From: Sphingomonas aracearum
GTDB taxonomy: Bacteria; Pseudomonadota; Alphaproteobacteria; Sphingomonadales; Sphingomonadaceae
Length of the DNA: 64,000 nt
NCBI RefSeq assembly: GCF_003345355.1
Contig: NZ_QQNB01000005.1
Coordinates: 1-64,000 of the forward strand
Direction: 5' to 3'
Shown: one piece after another, positions 1-8,637 of the stretch
Layout of the letters: the number at the start of each line of letters is the position of its first letter
Numbering within the stretch: position 1 is the first letter of the stretch
Notes under the pieces: model-generated
The model's database searches: none
The model's input: the letters and a program-made list of their open reading frames with translations, nothing else
What the model was told of the DNA's origin: nothing
Made by a program: the position numbers and the translations under genes

Positions 1-77
1 GGACAGGGCAGTGCCACAGCGGGGTCAGCGCTGCGCTTGTGGATGGCTCCACGCTGCCCCCGCTGCTACCAACCGAG

Positions 78-125
78 TGTCATTTCTAATTGGCGGCGAA
101 TGTGTCTTTTCTAACTGGCAGCAAC
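78..125. repeat. Left transposon end with two tandem 25-bp-spaced repeats
   Basis: Two related blocks start at 78 (TGTCATTTCTAATTGGCGGC) and 103 (TGTCTTTTCTAACTGGCAGC), exactly 25 bp apart. Repeated short sites next to a TGTC terminus are what TniA/TnsB-type transposases bind in this family. They lie just downstream of the tniQ stop. Confidence 0.6.
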
Positions 126-170
126 ACAGATTTGCTCGATAGATTAGCTGTTTAGGGGTTTGTTGCGCCC

Positions 171-1316
171 TTATCCGATCAGCGACGTTCGTTCGCGTAA
201 GCGCTGCTCCCGCTCGTCAAGCCACGCGCCAAACTGCTCCAGAATGTCGTCGACGTCCAGGCCCGTCCGCCGATGATGCGCCACGACGCGCGCGCGGAGC
301 GGTGCCGGCCAGCGGGTGCTTTCGCGGACCAGCGTCGCCTGGACCCATTTGGGCGTGCTGGCGAGCAGCCATTCGAGCGAATGCCGTTCGCAAGCGAGCC
401 TCACGCCCGACATCAGGCGGCTGACCGGCTCATCCGACAGCAGTGCGATGACAGCGCATGAGACGTGAGCACGATATGCAGGCGACAGCTCGTGAAAGGG
501 CTGCTCTTCCCAGGTTTGCGGCTCGTGATTGGGCAAGTTCGGTACCAGCGGGCTGTTGAACAGGTTTATGCGGCTGGTGCGGTTGATGTCGGGAGCGAGA
601 AAAGCTCGCGTGAGCCCGTCCAACACGGCGAGGAACTGCCGAGCCGAGACCTGCCCTACCCCGCTCAGCGACGCAGACCTGCCGAGCAGCGCCTTCCGCA
701 ACTCGCCATCGAAGGCGAACAGCAGGTTTAAGGCGGCGGACACTTCCTCCGACCGACAGTCGGACGCTGGTTTCGGGCCGCTCCAATGGTTCATTCTGAG
801 AGGTACGCCGCAGTCGGTGCAGGTGAACTCGATCCGGCTCCGCCAGCTGAAGCGGGGCTCCTGGTGGGGCTGACAGCGGCGGCAGAAGTCCTGCCGCCAG
901 GTGCCGTGCCGGTGACAGAAGATGAGCGGGAGCGCCGCTTCGGCATCGAGGTAGGCGCCACCTGTGGCGTGGCCCTCAGCAAGGCAGACATGGCACCAGG
1001 CGAGATCGAGCTCGCCTCGCGCTCGCCCTTTTCCGTCGGTTCGTGGCAACCAGGCGGTCACCAGCCACGGCCAGCGGCGCTTCAGGTTGAGGCGCATGAT
1101 CGCATTCTGATCGACGCGGAGCCGTTGCGCCGCGGATTTCGCCTCCGACCCCTTCCATCCTACGTCCGCTCTGACCTTGGTGCCTGCATTGCCGGGGGAT
1201 AGCTCCTGCCGCAACTCAGTGATGGACACCTCGTAACAAGCGGCGATGCGCGCCAGCCAGGAGGAGATGAGCTCGTCAGAATGAGGCCGTGGCGCGATCG
1301 GCAGCGCGCCCGGCAC
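171..1316 (-). CDS. tniQ: TniQ-family transposition protein
   Basis: A 381-residue protein with the N-terminal TniQ signature (HSDELISSWLARIA) followed by several Cys/His pairs (CHVCLAEG, FCHRHG, FCRRCQ, CTDCG) that fit zinc binding. TniQ proteins are accessory factors of Tn5053/Tn7-type transposition that help connect the transposase and ATPase with the target. It is the third gene of the tniA-tniB-tniQ operon and starts 3 bp after the tniB stop, so it is probably translationally coupled. Length is normal for the family and no damage is visible. Confidence 0.88.
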   Translation of the reverse strand: MPGALPIAPRPHSDELISSWLARIAACYEVSITELRQELSPGNAGTKVRADVGWKGSEAKSAAQRLRVDQNAIMRLNLKRRWPWLVTAWLPRTDGKGRARGELDLAWCHVCLAEGHATGGAYLDAEAALPLIFCHRHGTWRQDFCRRCQPHQEPRFSWRSRIEFTCTDCGVPLRMNHWSGPKPASDCRSEEVSAALNLLFAFDGELRKALLGRSASLSGVGQVSARQFLAVLDGLTRAFLAPDINRTSRINLFNSPLVPNLPNHEPQTWEEQPFHELSPAYRAHVSCAVIALLSDEPVSRLMSGVRLACERHSLEWLLASTPKWVQATLVRESTRWPAPLRARVVAHHRRTGLDVDDILEQFGAWLDEREQRLRERTSLIG

Positions 1317-1319
1317 GGC

Positions 1320-2243
1320 TCAGACCGTTTCCCTGGCCCGCGCCCGCCCCCGGCGCTGGGCAATCACCTTCATGCTGACCGAGGGCAGCACGAGGTCGTC
1401 GGCATCGAGGTCGCTGGCCTCGATGCATTCGCTGCCGTTCTCGATCGCACGAACAGCCAACGTCTCCACGAGGCGGAAGATGCGCCCGGTATTGCCGTCG
1501 GAGAGATCGAGTACCGACGTGCGGCAACGCTGCTCTTCCAGCTGTGAAGGTCTCCGAAGCGGCAGGATCGCAGCTAGCGTGACCATCAACAGGCGGAACG
1601 CTTCGTCGTTCTGCCACCGAGCCAGCTCGACCGCGTCGAACCGCTCGGCGAGCGCCGCGTCGGTGAGCAGCGCCGCCTGCGCCTCGTGGTTGCCGGTACA
1701 GACGAGCGGGATCTGCAGGTCGTTCGCGAGATAGCGGATCGTGTTGAGGAAGATGCGCTGCTGGCGCGGCGTGCAGGCCAGCATGTGGTTGATCTCATCC
1801 AGGATCAGCATGCGAGCACCCACCTGCCCCATCAGCCGGCGAGTCAGGAGGCGCGCACGCTGCGTGTCCCCCCGCGCGGCGAAGCCGGCGCCGAGCTTCT
1901 CGATCACCTCGCCGTAGAACTCGCCGTCGGTCGGCTGCGGTGGAAGCTGGACGGCGACGACCGGTATCGTCGCCACGCCGATCGCCTCATTGAACCCGCG
2001 CGGGTTCTCTGCCTCAAAGCGCTCCACGATGCGCGACTTGCCCATGCCGGTTTGGCCGTAGATCAGCAGGCACGGCATGCGCGTGCGCGGCGGATAGCGC
2101 AGCATCGCGTCCAAGGTCTTGCGCACCGCTTCCGCCTTCGGGAAGCCGAGCCACCGGTCCTTGCGGATCCAGGCGATCCGGTCGGCGTCGGGCCAACGCG
2201 CGCGCTCGCGATAACGATCGGCGAGATGGGAGAGGTCGCTCAT
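1320..2243 (-). CDS. tniB: TniB-family AAA+ ATPase
   Basis: A 307-residue AAA ATPase. The Walker A motif is GQTGMGKS in the N-terminal third, and a Walker B-like MLILDEINH follows. TniB (related to TnsC and MuB) is the ATP-dependent regulator that selects the target and activates the DDE transposase TniA. The start ATG overlaps the tniA stop (ATGA, 2240-2243), indicating translational coupling. The N-terminal sequence (RIAWIRKDRWLGFPKA) is typical of TniB, and the length is that of an intact family member. Confidence 0.9.
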   Translation of the reverse strand: MSDLSHLADRYRERARWPDADRIAWIRKDRWLGFPKAEAVRKTLDAMLRYPPRTRMPCLLIYGQTGMGKSRIVERFEAENPRGFNEAIGVATIPVVAVQLPPQPTDGEFYGEVIEKLGAGFAARGDTQRARLLTRRLMGQVGARMLILDEINHMLACTPRQQRIFLNTIRYLANDLQIPLVCTGNHEAQAALLTDAALAERFDAVELARWQNDEAFRLLMVTLAAILPLRRPSQLEEQRCRTSVLDLSDGNTGRIFRLVETLAVRAIENGSECIEASDLDADDLVLPSVSMKVIAQRRGRARARETV

Positions 2244-3922
2244 CGGGGCATCTCCTCGACAAGATAAGGAAGCCCCGGCTGATCGCCGCCCGTCCTCTCC
2301 TCTACCGCAGATAAGCCAACGGCAGGGGTTACCTGCTCAAGCCGGAGCTTGCTGCCACCCCTCGCCCGACGGGCGTCGCGCAGTGCCGCTTTGGTCCGCT
2401 GAAGCGCGAACCGCGCGGCTTTGGTCTTGTGCGCCGCTTCCGCGACGATCAATCGCTGGGTCTCCACAGCCTGGAAGATCAGCGTCTCGTCGACAGCCTG
2501 CTGGCCGCGCTCCCGCAAAGTGCGAACCGCCTCCTTCTGTTCCCAGCGGGTGATCGCGGGACGCCGCAGATCGCGGTAGGGCACCTCGAGGTGCTCGCCG
2601 TGTGGTAGCTCGAGCCAGACGCGCGAAAGGTCGCGGGGATCCCAGCGCACCGGCATCGTCTGCCCCGGCCGCGTGTACCAGCAGGATAGCGCATCATCCC
2701 AATAATGAGTGCGGAACAGCTCGATGCCGTGTGGTGTCACGGCGCGCAGCTCGCAGGGTAGAAAGTCGAACAGGAACGCGGCATCGTCGGCCGGAAGGCG
2801 GACCAGCTCCGGGCGTCGTTCCATTCCCTCGGCCCAAGCAAGGGCGGGCGGGATGCCGATCCCGCGGTGCCGCTCCGCATGATATGGGCCGATGATCTGC
2901 GCGGCGAGCCAGACTTCCAGCTCGCTCAGCGTCATGCACGCCTCACCTTCCGCATCGTAGTCGCCACGCTCGGCGACGTTCGAGAAGGTCGTTCCGGGTA
3001 GGAGGTGGACGGCCCCCATCATCGTGCCAATCAGCCGCTCGATGTGACCGCCGAAGTGCGGCCGACGCACCGGCCGATATTCGAGCGCAATCGAATGAGC
3101 TCGGCAGCCGCGCTTCAGCGCGTCTGAGCGGTGCTCGCGCGCATTGTCGAGGTGAAGCCGATCCATGAGCCCCTGGCTGTCCCACGGTGCCGTCATGCTC
3201 CGCTCGGCCAGCCAGTCCCGCTTGGGGAGAACGGCGTGCCGCATGCACATACCGACCGAAACAGCGGACGGCGCCAGCATGTCGAGGTGGAAGCCGGGCA
3301 CGGTTCGGCTCGCCACGTCGATCATCAGCGTGAGCCAGGGCCGGCCGATAGGCTTGCGGTACAGGTCGTCGACAACGATCACGTCGACCAGCGTGTGGTC
3401 CGACTGGACGAGCTCAAGCGCGTAGTTCGCCTCGAGCACGCCTCGCGTTGGCTCCCACTTGTCAGCGGATGCCTTGGCACCCTGTCTGCGGGCCATAACG
3501 ATCTGGGGAGCGAGCCGGTCCAATCGGGCCTGAATCGCCTTGGTGCTGGGCACCTTGACCCCGATCTTCGTTCCTTCGTGTCGCAGCCAGCGGCGGAGCG
3601 CCTGAACGCTGGGCTTCTCGAGCGTGAGGTAGAAATCAGCGATGCCGCGAGCGATAAGATGCTCAGCCGCGGCCGAGAGCCGCTGCTCCCCCTTCCCCCT
3701 TCCTCGCGGTCGCGGCAGCAGTGACGCCGCAGCGGGCGAGGCTCGGTAGAGTTGCAGGAGCTTGTGGAAGCGAGCGCGGCCGAGTTCCAGCTGGACCATG
3801 GCCTGGGTGGCCACATCGCCGGGCACGCGCGTCATCGAGGCGAGCGGGCGAATGATCTTCTCGCGGCGATGCGCCTCCGCCCAGTCGGCGTCGCTCGCCG
3901 TCCTCAGGTCCGCGGTTCGCAT
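2240..3922 (-). CDS. tniA: TniA-type DDE transposase (Mu/rve integrase family)
   Basis: A 560-residue transposase with an N-terminal HTH region, a central rve/DDE core and a C-terminal beta-barrel region like Mu transposase. Plausible catalytic residues are an Asp near residue 175 (QSDHTLVDV), an Asp near 257 (HLDNAREH) and a Glu near 294 (GGHIERL). TniA catalyses strand cleavage and joining at the element ends. It is first in the operon, and candidate end repeats lie within 130 bp upstream of its start. The length is in the normal range and no frameshift is visible. Confidence 0.9.
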   Translation of the reverse strand: MRTADLRTASDADWAEAHRREKIIRPLASMTRVPGDVATQAMVQLELGRARFHKLLQLYRASPAAASLLPRPRGRGKGEQRLSAAAEHLIARGIADFYLTLEKPSVQALRRWLRHEGTKIGVKVPSTKAIQARLDRLAPQIVMARRQGAKASADKWEPTRGVLEANYALELVQSDHTLVDVIVVDDLYRKPIGRPWLTLMIDVASRTVPGFHLDMLAPSAVSVGMCMRHAVLPKRDWLAERSMTAPWDSQGLMDRLHLDNAREHRSDALKRGCRAHSIALEYRPVRRPHFGGHIERLIGTMMGAVHLLPGTTFSNVAERGDYDAEGEACMTLSELEVWLAAQIIGPYHAERHRGIGIPPALAWAEGMERRPELVRLPADDAAFLFDFLPCELRAVTPHGIELFRTHYWDDALSCWYTRPGQTMPVRWDPRDLSRVWLELPHGEHLEVPYRDLRRPAITRWEQKEAVRTLRERGQQAVDETLIFQAVETQRLIVAEAAHKTKAARFALQRTKAALRDARRARGGSKLRLEQVTPAVGLSAVEERTGGDQPGLPYLVEEMPR

Positions 3923-3956
3923 GGCACGACGCCTCGGCTGGTCCCAGCTAGGCGAT

Positions 3957-4052
3957 CGTCCGCTGTTTCGGGAACAATGTCCACTGTTTCAGGTGCAGGT
4001 CATCGCTCAGCGGCAATCTAGCCGCGAGTCCACCCTTTCAGGAGAACCGACA
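3957..4052. repeat. Triplicated motif upstream of tniA, candidate right transposon end
   Basis: Three related 15-16-bp blocks precede tniA: GTCCGCTGTTTCGGG (from about 3958), GTCCACTGTTTCAGG (3979-3993) and GTCCACCCTTTCAGG (4028-4042), followed by GACA at 4049-4052. Repeated sites near a terminus resemble transposase-binding arrays. They are not the same motif as the left-end repeats, so they could equally be an operator for the tni operon. Confidence 0.45.
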
Positions 4053-4078
4053 TGCCCCTTCCCCGCGCTGCTGTCCAG

Positions 4079-4104
4079 TGTCCGATAAGGCAGTTTATCG
4101 GACA
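4079..4104. promoter_or_regulatory. Perfect 10-bp inverted repeat upstream of a toxin-antitoxin operon
   Basis: TGTCCGATAA (4079-4088) and TTATCGGACA (4095-4104) are exact reverse complements separated by 6 nt. The site lies 97 bp upstream of the antitoxin start and 27 bp outside the presumed transposon end. It may be an operator for the toxin-antitoxin/ATPase operon or a recombination site left by a resolvase. A weaker inverted repeat (GGCGGA at 4145 and TCCGCC at 4171) lies closer to the gene. Confidence 0.5.
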
Positions 4105-4200
4105 GAGGGCTGTCTTGGCGCAGGGCAGGGCTCTTGCCGGATCGGGCGGAACACGCCACACTGGGACTTGTCCGCCACACCAAGGCAGCGGAGGTTTGCG

Positions 4201-4446
4201 ATGACATTACAGGTCACAGTGACAGCCAGTGGGCGCATGAGCCTTCCGGCAGACATCCGAAAACGCTTAGGGCTTGCCCAAGGCGGCGCGGTCTATGTCG
4301 ACGAGACGGACGACGGTATCGTGCTGCGCACTGCAGCGCAGGCCGTGGCGCGTGCTCAGGCGCTCGCCAAACAATTCACCGGCGGCAACCCCGACGCTTC
4401 GGTCGACGCTTTCCTTGCCCGCCGACGCGACGAAAGCGGCGAATGA
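4201..4446 (+). CDS. AbrB/MazE-family antitoxin
   Basis: An 81-residue protein with the swapped-hairpin AbrB signature: VTVTASGRMSLPADIRKRLGL in the first 25 residues, then GGAVYVDETDDGIVL. Such antitoxins bind DNA through this N-terminal dimeric domain and neutralise the partner toxin with the C-terminal tail. ATG at 4201 is chosen because it follows a GGAGG-like site (GCGGAGGTTTGCGATG) and marks the domain start; longer in-frame versions add an unrelated leader. The stop overlaps the toxin start (ATGA). Confidence 0.85.
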   Translation: MTLQVTVTASGRMSLPADIRKRLGLAQGGAVYVDETDDGIVLRTAAQAVARAQALAKQFTGGNPDASVDAFLARRRDESGE

Positions 4447-4829
4447 GCGTCGTCTTCGATGCGTCCGCCCTCATCGCCATGCTCAAAGGCGAGCGCGGTG
4501 CTGCGAAGGTGGCCGGTGCCATCGCCGACGCGCGGGTAAGCAGCGTTAACTATGCCGAGGTTGTCAGCCACTTTATCCATGCCGGCATGCCTGCCCGCGA
4601 AGTCGACGCCATGCTCGATCCGTTGCCGATGAGCGTGGTGCCGGTCGACAAGAGTCTCGCTCAGCTTGCCGGCCGGCTTCGTGCCGTCACAGCCGAAGCG
4701 GGGCTGAGCCTGGGCGACCGGGTCTGTCTTGCGTTGGCGCAGCGCGACGGTCTGCCCGCTTGGACCAGTGATCTCGACTGGAAGAAGGTCGCCGACGCTG
4801 CCGGCGTCAAGGTCGTGGCGATCCGGTGA
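4443..4829 (+). CDS. PIN-domain toxin (VapC-like ribonuclease)
   Basis: A 128-residue PIN domain. Acidic residues fit a metal-dependent RNase active site: VVFDAS near the N-terminus, NYAEV, LSLGDRVCLA and WTSDLDW. VapC-type toxins cleave tRNA or rRNA when the antitoxin is degraded. The start overlaps the antitoxin stop by 4 bp. The stop overlaps the start of the next gene by 1 bp (TGATG), so the toxin is also coupled to a large PHP-SMC ATPase. This three-gene arrangement is unusual for a simple stability module. Confidence 0.85.
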   Translation: MSVVFDASALIAMLKGERGAAKVAGAIADARVSSVNYAEVVSHFIHAGMPAREVDAMLDPLPMSVVPVDKSLAQLAGRLRAVTAEAGLSLGDRVCLALAQRDGLPAWTSDLDWKKVADAAGVKVVAIR

Positions 4830-7810
4830 TGCCTGACCCCAACGCAGGCGCGTCATTGGCGATCGGCGCGCAATGGCATCGCTGGGACCCGCACGTTCAC
4901 GCGCCCGGCACCAAGCTGAACGATCAGTTCGGCGGCGCCACCTCATGGGACGACTATCTCGATCGACTCGAGCAGGCGCAGCCGACGCTGCGCGCGATCG
5001 GCGTGACCGACTATTATAGTCTGGACTGCTATGAACGCCTCCGCGCGGATAAGAGAGCCGGGCGGCTTCCTGACTGCGCCCTGCTGTTTCCGAACATCGA
5101 GATGCGCCTTGGGATCGGCACGGTCCGGAACGCCTTCGTCAACGTGCATCTTCTGGTCAGCCCCGAAACCGACGATCATGTCAGCCAGATCAAACGCCTG
5201 CTCACCCGCCTGACCTTCCGTGCCCATGGCGAGACGTTCGCCTGCACGCCTGAGGAGCTGGTGGCGCTGGGACGCCGCAGCGACCCCGAGATCCGGGACA
5301 CGGTAGCGGCGCTCTCGGAAGGGTCACGGCAATTCAAGGTCTCGCTCGACCAGCTGCGCGACGCCTATGCAAACAGCGACTGGGCCCAGGAGAACGTGCT
5401 GATCGCGGTCGCCGGCGGCAGCACCGATGGCGCTTCGGGCGTGCGCGACGCAGCCGATCGGACGCTTCGCCAGGAGATCGAGGCGTTTGCGCACATCATC
5501 TTCGCAAGCACACCGTCGCAGCGGGACTATTGGCTCGGTCACAAGTCGTCGACCGCGGACATCATCGGCCGCTACGGCGCGCTGAAGCCCTGCCTCCACG
5601 GCAGCGACGCGCATAGCTTGGAGAAGGTGGCGGCTCCCGACCTCAACCGCTACTCGTGGATAAAGGGAGCACCACACTTCGACGCCTTGCGCCAGGCGCA
5701 GATCGAGCCAGCCGGCCGGGCGTGGATCGGGGAAGCACCGCCTGCGACCGCAAGCTTTTCTCAGGTATTGTCGACCGTCGATCTGGTCGATGCGCCATGG
5801 GCGGTGACGCCCCGAATCCCGCTGAACCCCGGACTTGTCGCCATCATCGGTGCGCGTGGCTCCGGAAAGACCGCACTCGCCGACGCGATCGCACACGGGT
5901 GCGACGCAACCGAGGATCCACCAAATGCCATGTCGTTCCTGGCGCGCGCTTCCGAGCTGCTCGCCGGCAACAGCGTCCGCCTGACATGGGGTGACGGCAC
6001 GACCGACACGCGGCCACTCGACGGCAGCTATGATCCCGACGCCTCGGATTATCCGAAAGCCCGTTACCTGTCCCAGCAATTTGTCGACGGGCTGTGCTCG
6101 GCCGACGGCATGACCGACGCTTTGCTCGCCGAGGTCGAGCGTGTCGTGTTCGATGCTCACGACGCGAACAGCCGTGATGGCGCGGTCGATTTCCAAGATC
6201 TCCTGGAAGCCCGGGTCAGCCGCCACCGTCTCGCACGAGAACGTGAGGAAGAGGCGCTGGTGTCGCTATCCGACCGCATCGGCAGCGAGATCGAGAAGAC
6301 CAAAGGCGTGGCTGCCTTGGCCAAGCAGGTCGAGGACAAACGCCAGACGGTCGCCCGGTACACCGCCGATCGTGCGCGGCTCGTGTCGAAGGGGACGGAA
6401 GAAAGAGCCGAGCGTCTGGCGGAAGTCGCAACGGCTGCGGAGAAGGCGGCAGGCAATGTGCGGTGGTTCACCAACCGCGAGGCGGCGCTGCTCGTCCTGC
6501 GCGACGAAGTGGCCGACCTGCGGACCAACCGCGCACCGGCCACGCTGCGCGCCACGAAGGAGCGTCATAAGGCCAGTCGGATCAAGGAGCCGGATTGGGC
6601 ACCATTCCTGCTGGATTATGAGGGCGACGTCGATGCTCTCATCGCGGCCGAGGTGGCGAGCGCCCGTTCCGGGGCCGCGGGCTGGCGTGGAAAGCCGGTG
6701 GCCGTACCCGCGGACATGACCGTCCCGTTGATCGCCGCCGACGCCGACCTGTCGAAGCAGACGCAAGCCTTGCTCGACGCCGAAGTCGCACGGCTCACAA
6801 AGCTGGTGGCGCTCGACACCGACACCCAAAAGCGCTTCACCGCCCTGACACAGAAGATCGCGGCCGAGAACATCGAGCTCGGCAAGCTGTCTGATCGCCT
6901 GGCGGACTATCAGGCCGCCAAGGATCGTATCCCACCGCTGCTGCGTGATCGGGAAAGCGGCTATGCGCGGGTCTTCGACTTCATCCTCGCCGAAGAGCAA
7001 GTCCTGCGGGATCTGTATGCACCAATCCGGCAGAGGCTGGAGGCCGAGAAAGGCACACTCGGCAAACTGTCGTTTAGCGTGCGCCGGTCGGTCGATGTGG
7101 AACGCTGGGCCGCGGCTGGGGAGAAGCTGCTCGACCTTCGCCATACCGGGAAGTTTCAGGGCCGCGGCTCCGTGGCGGAGCGAGCTGAGCGTGGCTTGGC
7201 GTCGGCTTGGCGCACCGGCGACGCGGCAGCGGTGACCGCGGCCATGGCCTCGTTTCGCGACGACAACCAGGACGAGCTGCTGGAGGCTGCGCGTGTGCCG
7301 AAGGGCAACCCCGTCGACTATCGGGCGTGGCTCAAGCGGTTCGCGCAGTGGCTCTACAGCACCGATCACATCCAGGTTCGCTACAGTGTCGATTATGACG
7401 GCACCGACATCCGGAGCCTGTCCCCCGGCACGCGCGGAATCGTGCTGCTCCTGCTCTATCTCGCGCTCGACACGGAAGACGATCGCCCGCTGATCATCGA
7501 CCAACCCGAAGAGAACCTTGATCCCAAGTCCATCTTCGACGAGCTCGTCGGGCTGTTCATTGCTGCCAAGGCCAAGCGCCAGGTGATCATGGTCACGCAC
7601 AACGCCAACCTCGTCGTCAACACGGACGCAGATCAGATCATCATCGCGGAAGCCGGGCCGCGTGAGGCGGGCGGCCTGCCGGGGATCAGCTACATGGCGG
7701 GCGGCTTGGAGGACGCGGCCATCCGAGAACGCGTCTGCGAGATCTTGGAAGGCGGCGAGCACGCCTTCCGCGAACGAGCACGGCGGCTTCGCGTCCGCTT
7801 CCGGCGTTGA
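4829..7810 (+). CDS. PHP-domain SMC-like ATPase (TrlF family)
   Basis: A 993-residue protein. The N-terminal part resembles a PHP metal-dependent phosphoesterase (WDPHVHAPGT, HxH at residues 22-24; CLHGSDAHS further on). A Walker A motif, GARGSGKT, lies at about 341-348. A long charged region consistent with coiled coil follows (about 430-760). The C-terminal ABC/SMC half has the signature-like SLSPGTRG, Walker B LIIDQPEENLD (Asp891) and the H-loop MVTHNANL. This is the architecture of TrlF-type AAA-like ATPases, which are common in accessory DNA and suspected of antiviral roles. It is coupled to the toxin gene by a 1-bp overlap. GTG at 4826 is an alternative start. Confidence 0.85.
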   Translation: MPDPNAGASLAIGAQWHRWDPHVHAPGTKLNDQFGGATSWDDYLDRLEQAQPTLRAIGVTDYYSLDCYERLRADKRAGRLPDCALLFPNIEMRLGIGTVRNAFVNVHLLVSPETDDHVSQIKRLLTRLTFRAHGETFACTPEELVALGRRSDPEIRDTVAALSEGSRQFKVSLDQLRDAYANSDWAQENVLIAVAGGSTDGASGVRDAADRTLRQEIEAFAHIIFASTPSQRDYWLGHKSSTADIIGRYGALKPCLHGSDAHSLEKVAAPDLNRYSWIKGAPHFDALRQAQIEPAGRAWIGEAPPATASFSQVLSTVDLVDAPWAVTPRIPLNPGLVAIIGARGSGKTALADAIAHGCDATEDPPNAMSFLARASELLAGNSVRLTWGDGTTDTRPLDGSYDPDASDYPKARYLSQQFVDGLCSADGMTDALLAEVERVVFDAHDANSRDGAVDFQDLLEARVSRHRLAREREEEALVSLSDRIGSEIEKTKGVAALAKQVEDKRQTVARYTADRARLVSKGTEERAERLAEVATAAEKAAGNVRWFTNREAALLVLRDEVADLRTNRAPATLRATKERHKASRIKEPDWAPFLLDYEGDVDALIAAEVASARSGAAGWRGKPVAVPADMTVPLIAADADLSKQTQALLDAEVARLTKLVALDTDTQKRFTALTQKIAAENIELGKLSDRLADYQAAKDRIPPLLRDRESGYARVFDFILAEEQVLRDLYAPIRQRLEAEKGTLGKLSFSVRRSVDVERWAAAGEKLLDLRHTGKFQGRGSVAERAERGLASAWRTGDAAAVTAAMASFRDDNQDELLEAARVPKGNPVDYRAWLKRFAQWLYSTDHIQVRYSVDYDGTDIRSLSPGTRGIVLLLLYLALDTEDDRPLIIDQPEENLDPKSIFDELVGLFIAAKAKRQVIMVTHNANLVVNTDADQIIIAEAGPREAGGLPGISYMAGGLEDAAIRERVCEILEGGEHAFRERARRLRVRFRR

Positions 7811-7932
7811 CCTAACATGGCGTCGATGAAGTCGCGCTTCCTGCAGCTTGTCGACCTCCCGCCGTTCCATCCCGATCATAGGTAGTCGAAGAGGTGCTGA
7901 GCATCGATTCGAACAGCTGAAGCCTGATGGAG

Positions 7933-8325
7933 TCAGCCGTTTCGCGTCTCCGCATGGAGCTCGTCAAGCTCGCTGAAATGACCCCAATCGGCACCCATTA
8001 TTACGCGCAATCTAGCGAACCATTCGCGCGTCACCGACCGCCCGTCCTGAACCTCATCCCTACAATGAGCATTGTAGATGCAACATGCGGCGTAAAGCGC
8101 CCGCTTGTCAGCCGCATAGGCGCTTGACCGTTCGCCATGGCGCTTTCGAGTGCCTATGCTCTCCACATAGGCTAAACGCGACTCCATCATCTGCCCTGCT
8201 CGCGCGAAAAGCTGGTCGAGAGTTGCCCGTGCTCCCTCGGGAAGCTGATCGAATGCAGCCAGGTGCCTGTCATAGGCTCTGTCATCGCGAGGACGTAGAA
8301 GACGTCGAGGAGTGGCTTTCGTCAC
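7933..8325 (-). CDS. Hypothetical protein
   Basis: A 130-residue protein of ordinary composition (DRAYDRHLAAFDQLPEGAR ... DWGHFSELDELHAE), with mainly helical character and no recognisable catalytic motif. GTG at 8325 is used because the upstream extension to 8442 is Ser/Arg-rich and looks non-coding. It faces the PHP-SMC gene, with 122 bp between their stop codons. Base composition is less GC-rich than its neighbours, consistent with acquired DNA. Confidence 0.5.
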   Translation of the reverse strand: MTKATPRRLLRPRDDRAYDRHLAAFDQLPEGARATLDQLFARAGQMMESRLAYVESIGTRKRHGERSSAYAADKRALYAACCIYNAHCRDEVQDGRSVTREWFARLRVIMGADWGHFSELDELHAETRNG

Positions 8326-8637
8326 GGCCACCGGAGCTGCGGCACCAGGAAGCGACGACGATCGTGCAGCTCCCGACGAACATTGTCGGAAAAACGTAAG
8401 GCTGGGCGATCGTGACGGAGCTTGGTCATAGCGCGTGACCATAACCGGAGCCGTCCGGTGGTTGAAGCAACCCGATGACCACCGTTCAACGCGGGCCTAT
8501 CGCCAATCCGTACCCAAAAGCACGAATCAATGCGCCACGATGACGACCTGACGGGTTGAACGTCGCACGTCAGCCCCATTTTTCCTTGAGTTCGGGCGTG
8601 GTGTGATCGACCATCCGCCGAACGCCGACGACATAGG
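8326..8637. other. Intergenic stretch without a recognisable gene
   Basis: A 312-bp gap between two divergent genes. Short open frames in it give Ser/Arg-rich translations with no recognisable domain. It presumably holds the promoters of both flanking genes; no clear operator or hairpin was seen. Confidence 0.4.

Larger units (their letters stand above)
78..4052. mobile_element. Tn5053-like tniABQ transposition module
   Basis: Three co-directional genes (tniA, tniB, tniQ) sit between sequences that both begin with TGTC when read inwards: TGTC at 78-81, and the reverse-complement GACA at 4049-4052. Tn5053/Tn402 relatives normally also carry a resolvase gene (tniR), which is absent here. No matching 5-bp flanking duplication is visible (left flank CCGAG, right flank TGCCC), and the repeats inside the two ends differ, so the right boundary is tentative and the element may be a remnant or may use another end. 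Confidence 0.55.

Noticed and set aside
6266..7879. 537-codon open frame antisense to the PHP-SMC gene
   Set aside because: Mirror frame of a strongly supported ATPase gene; no motif of its own.
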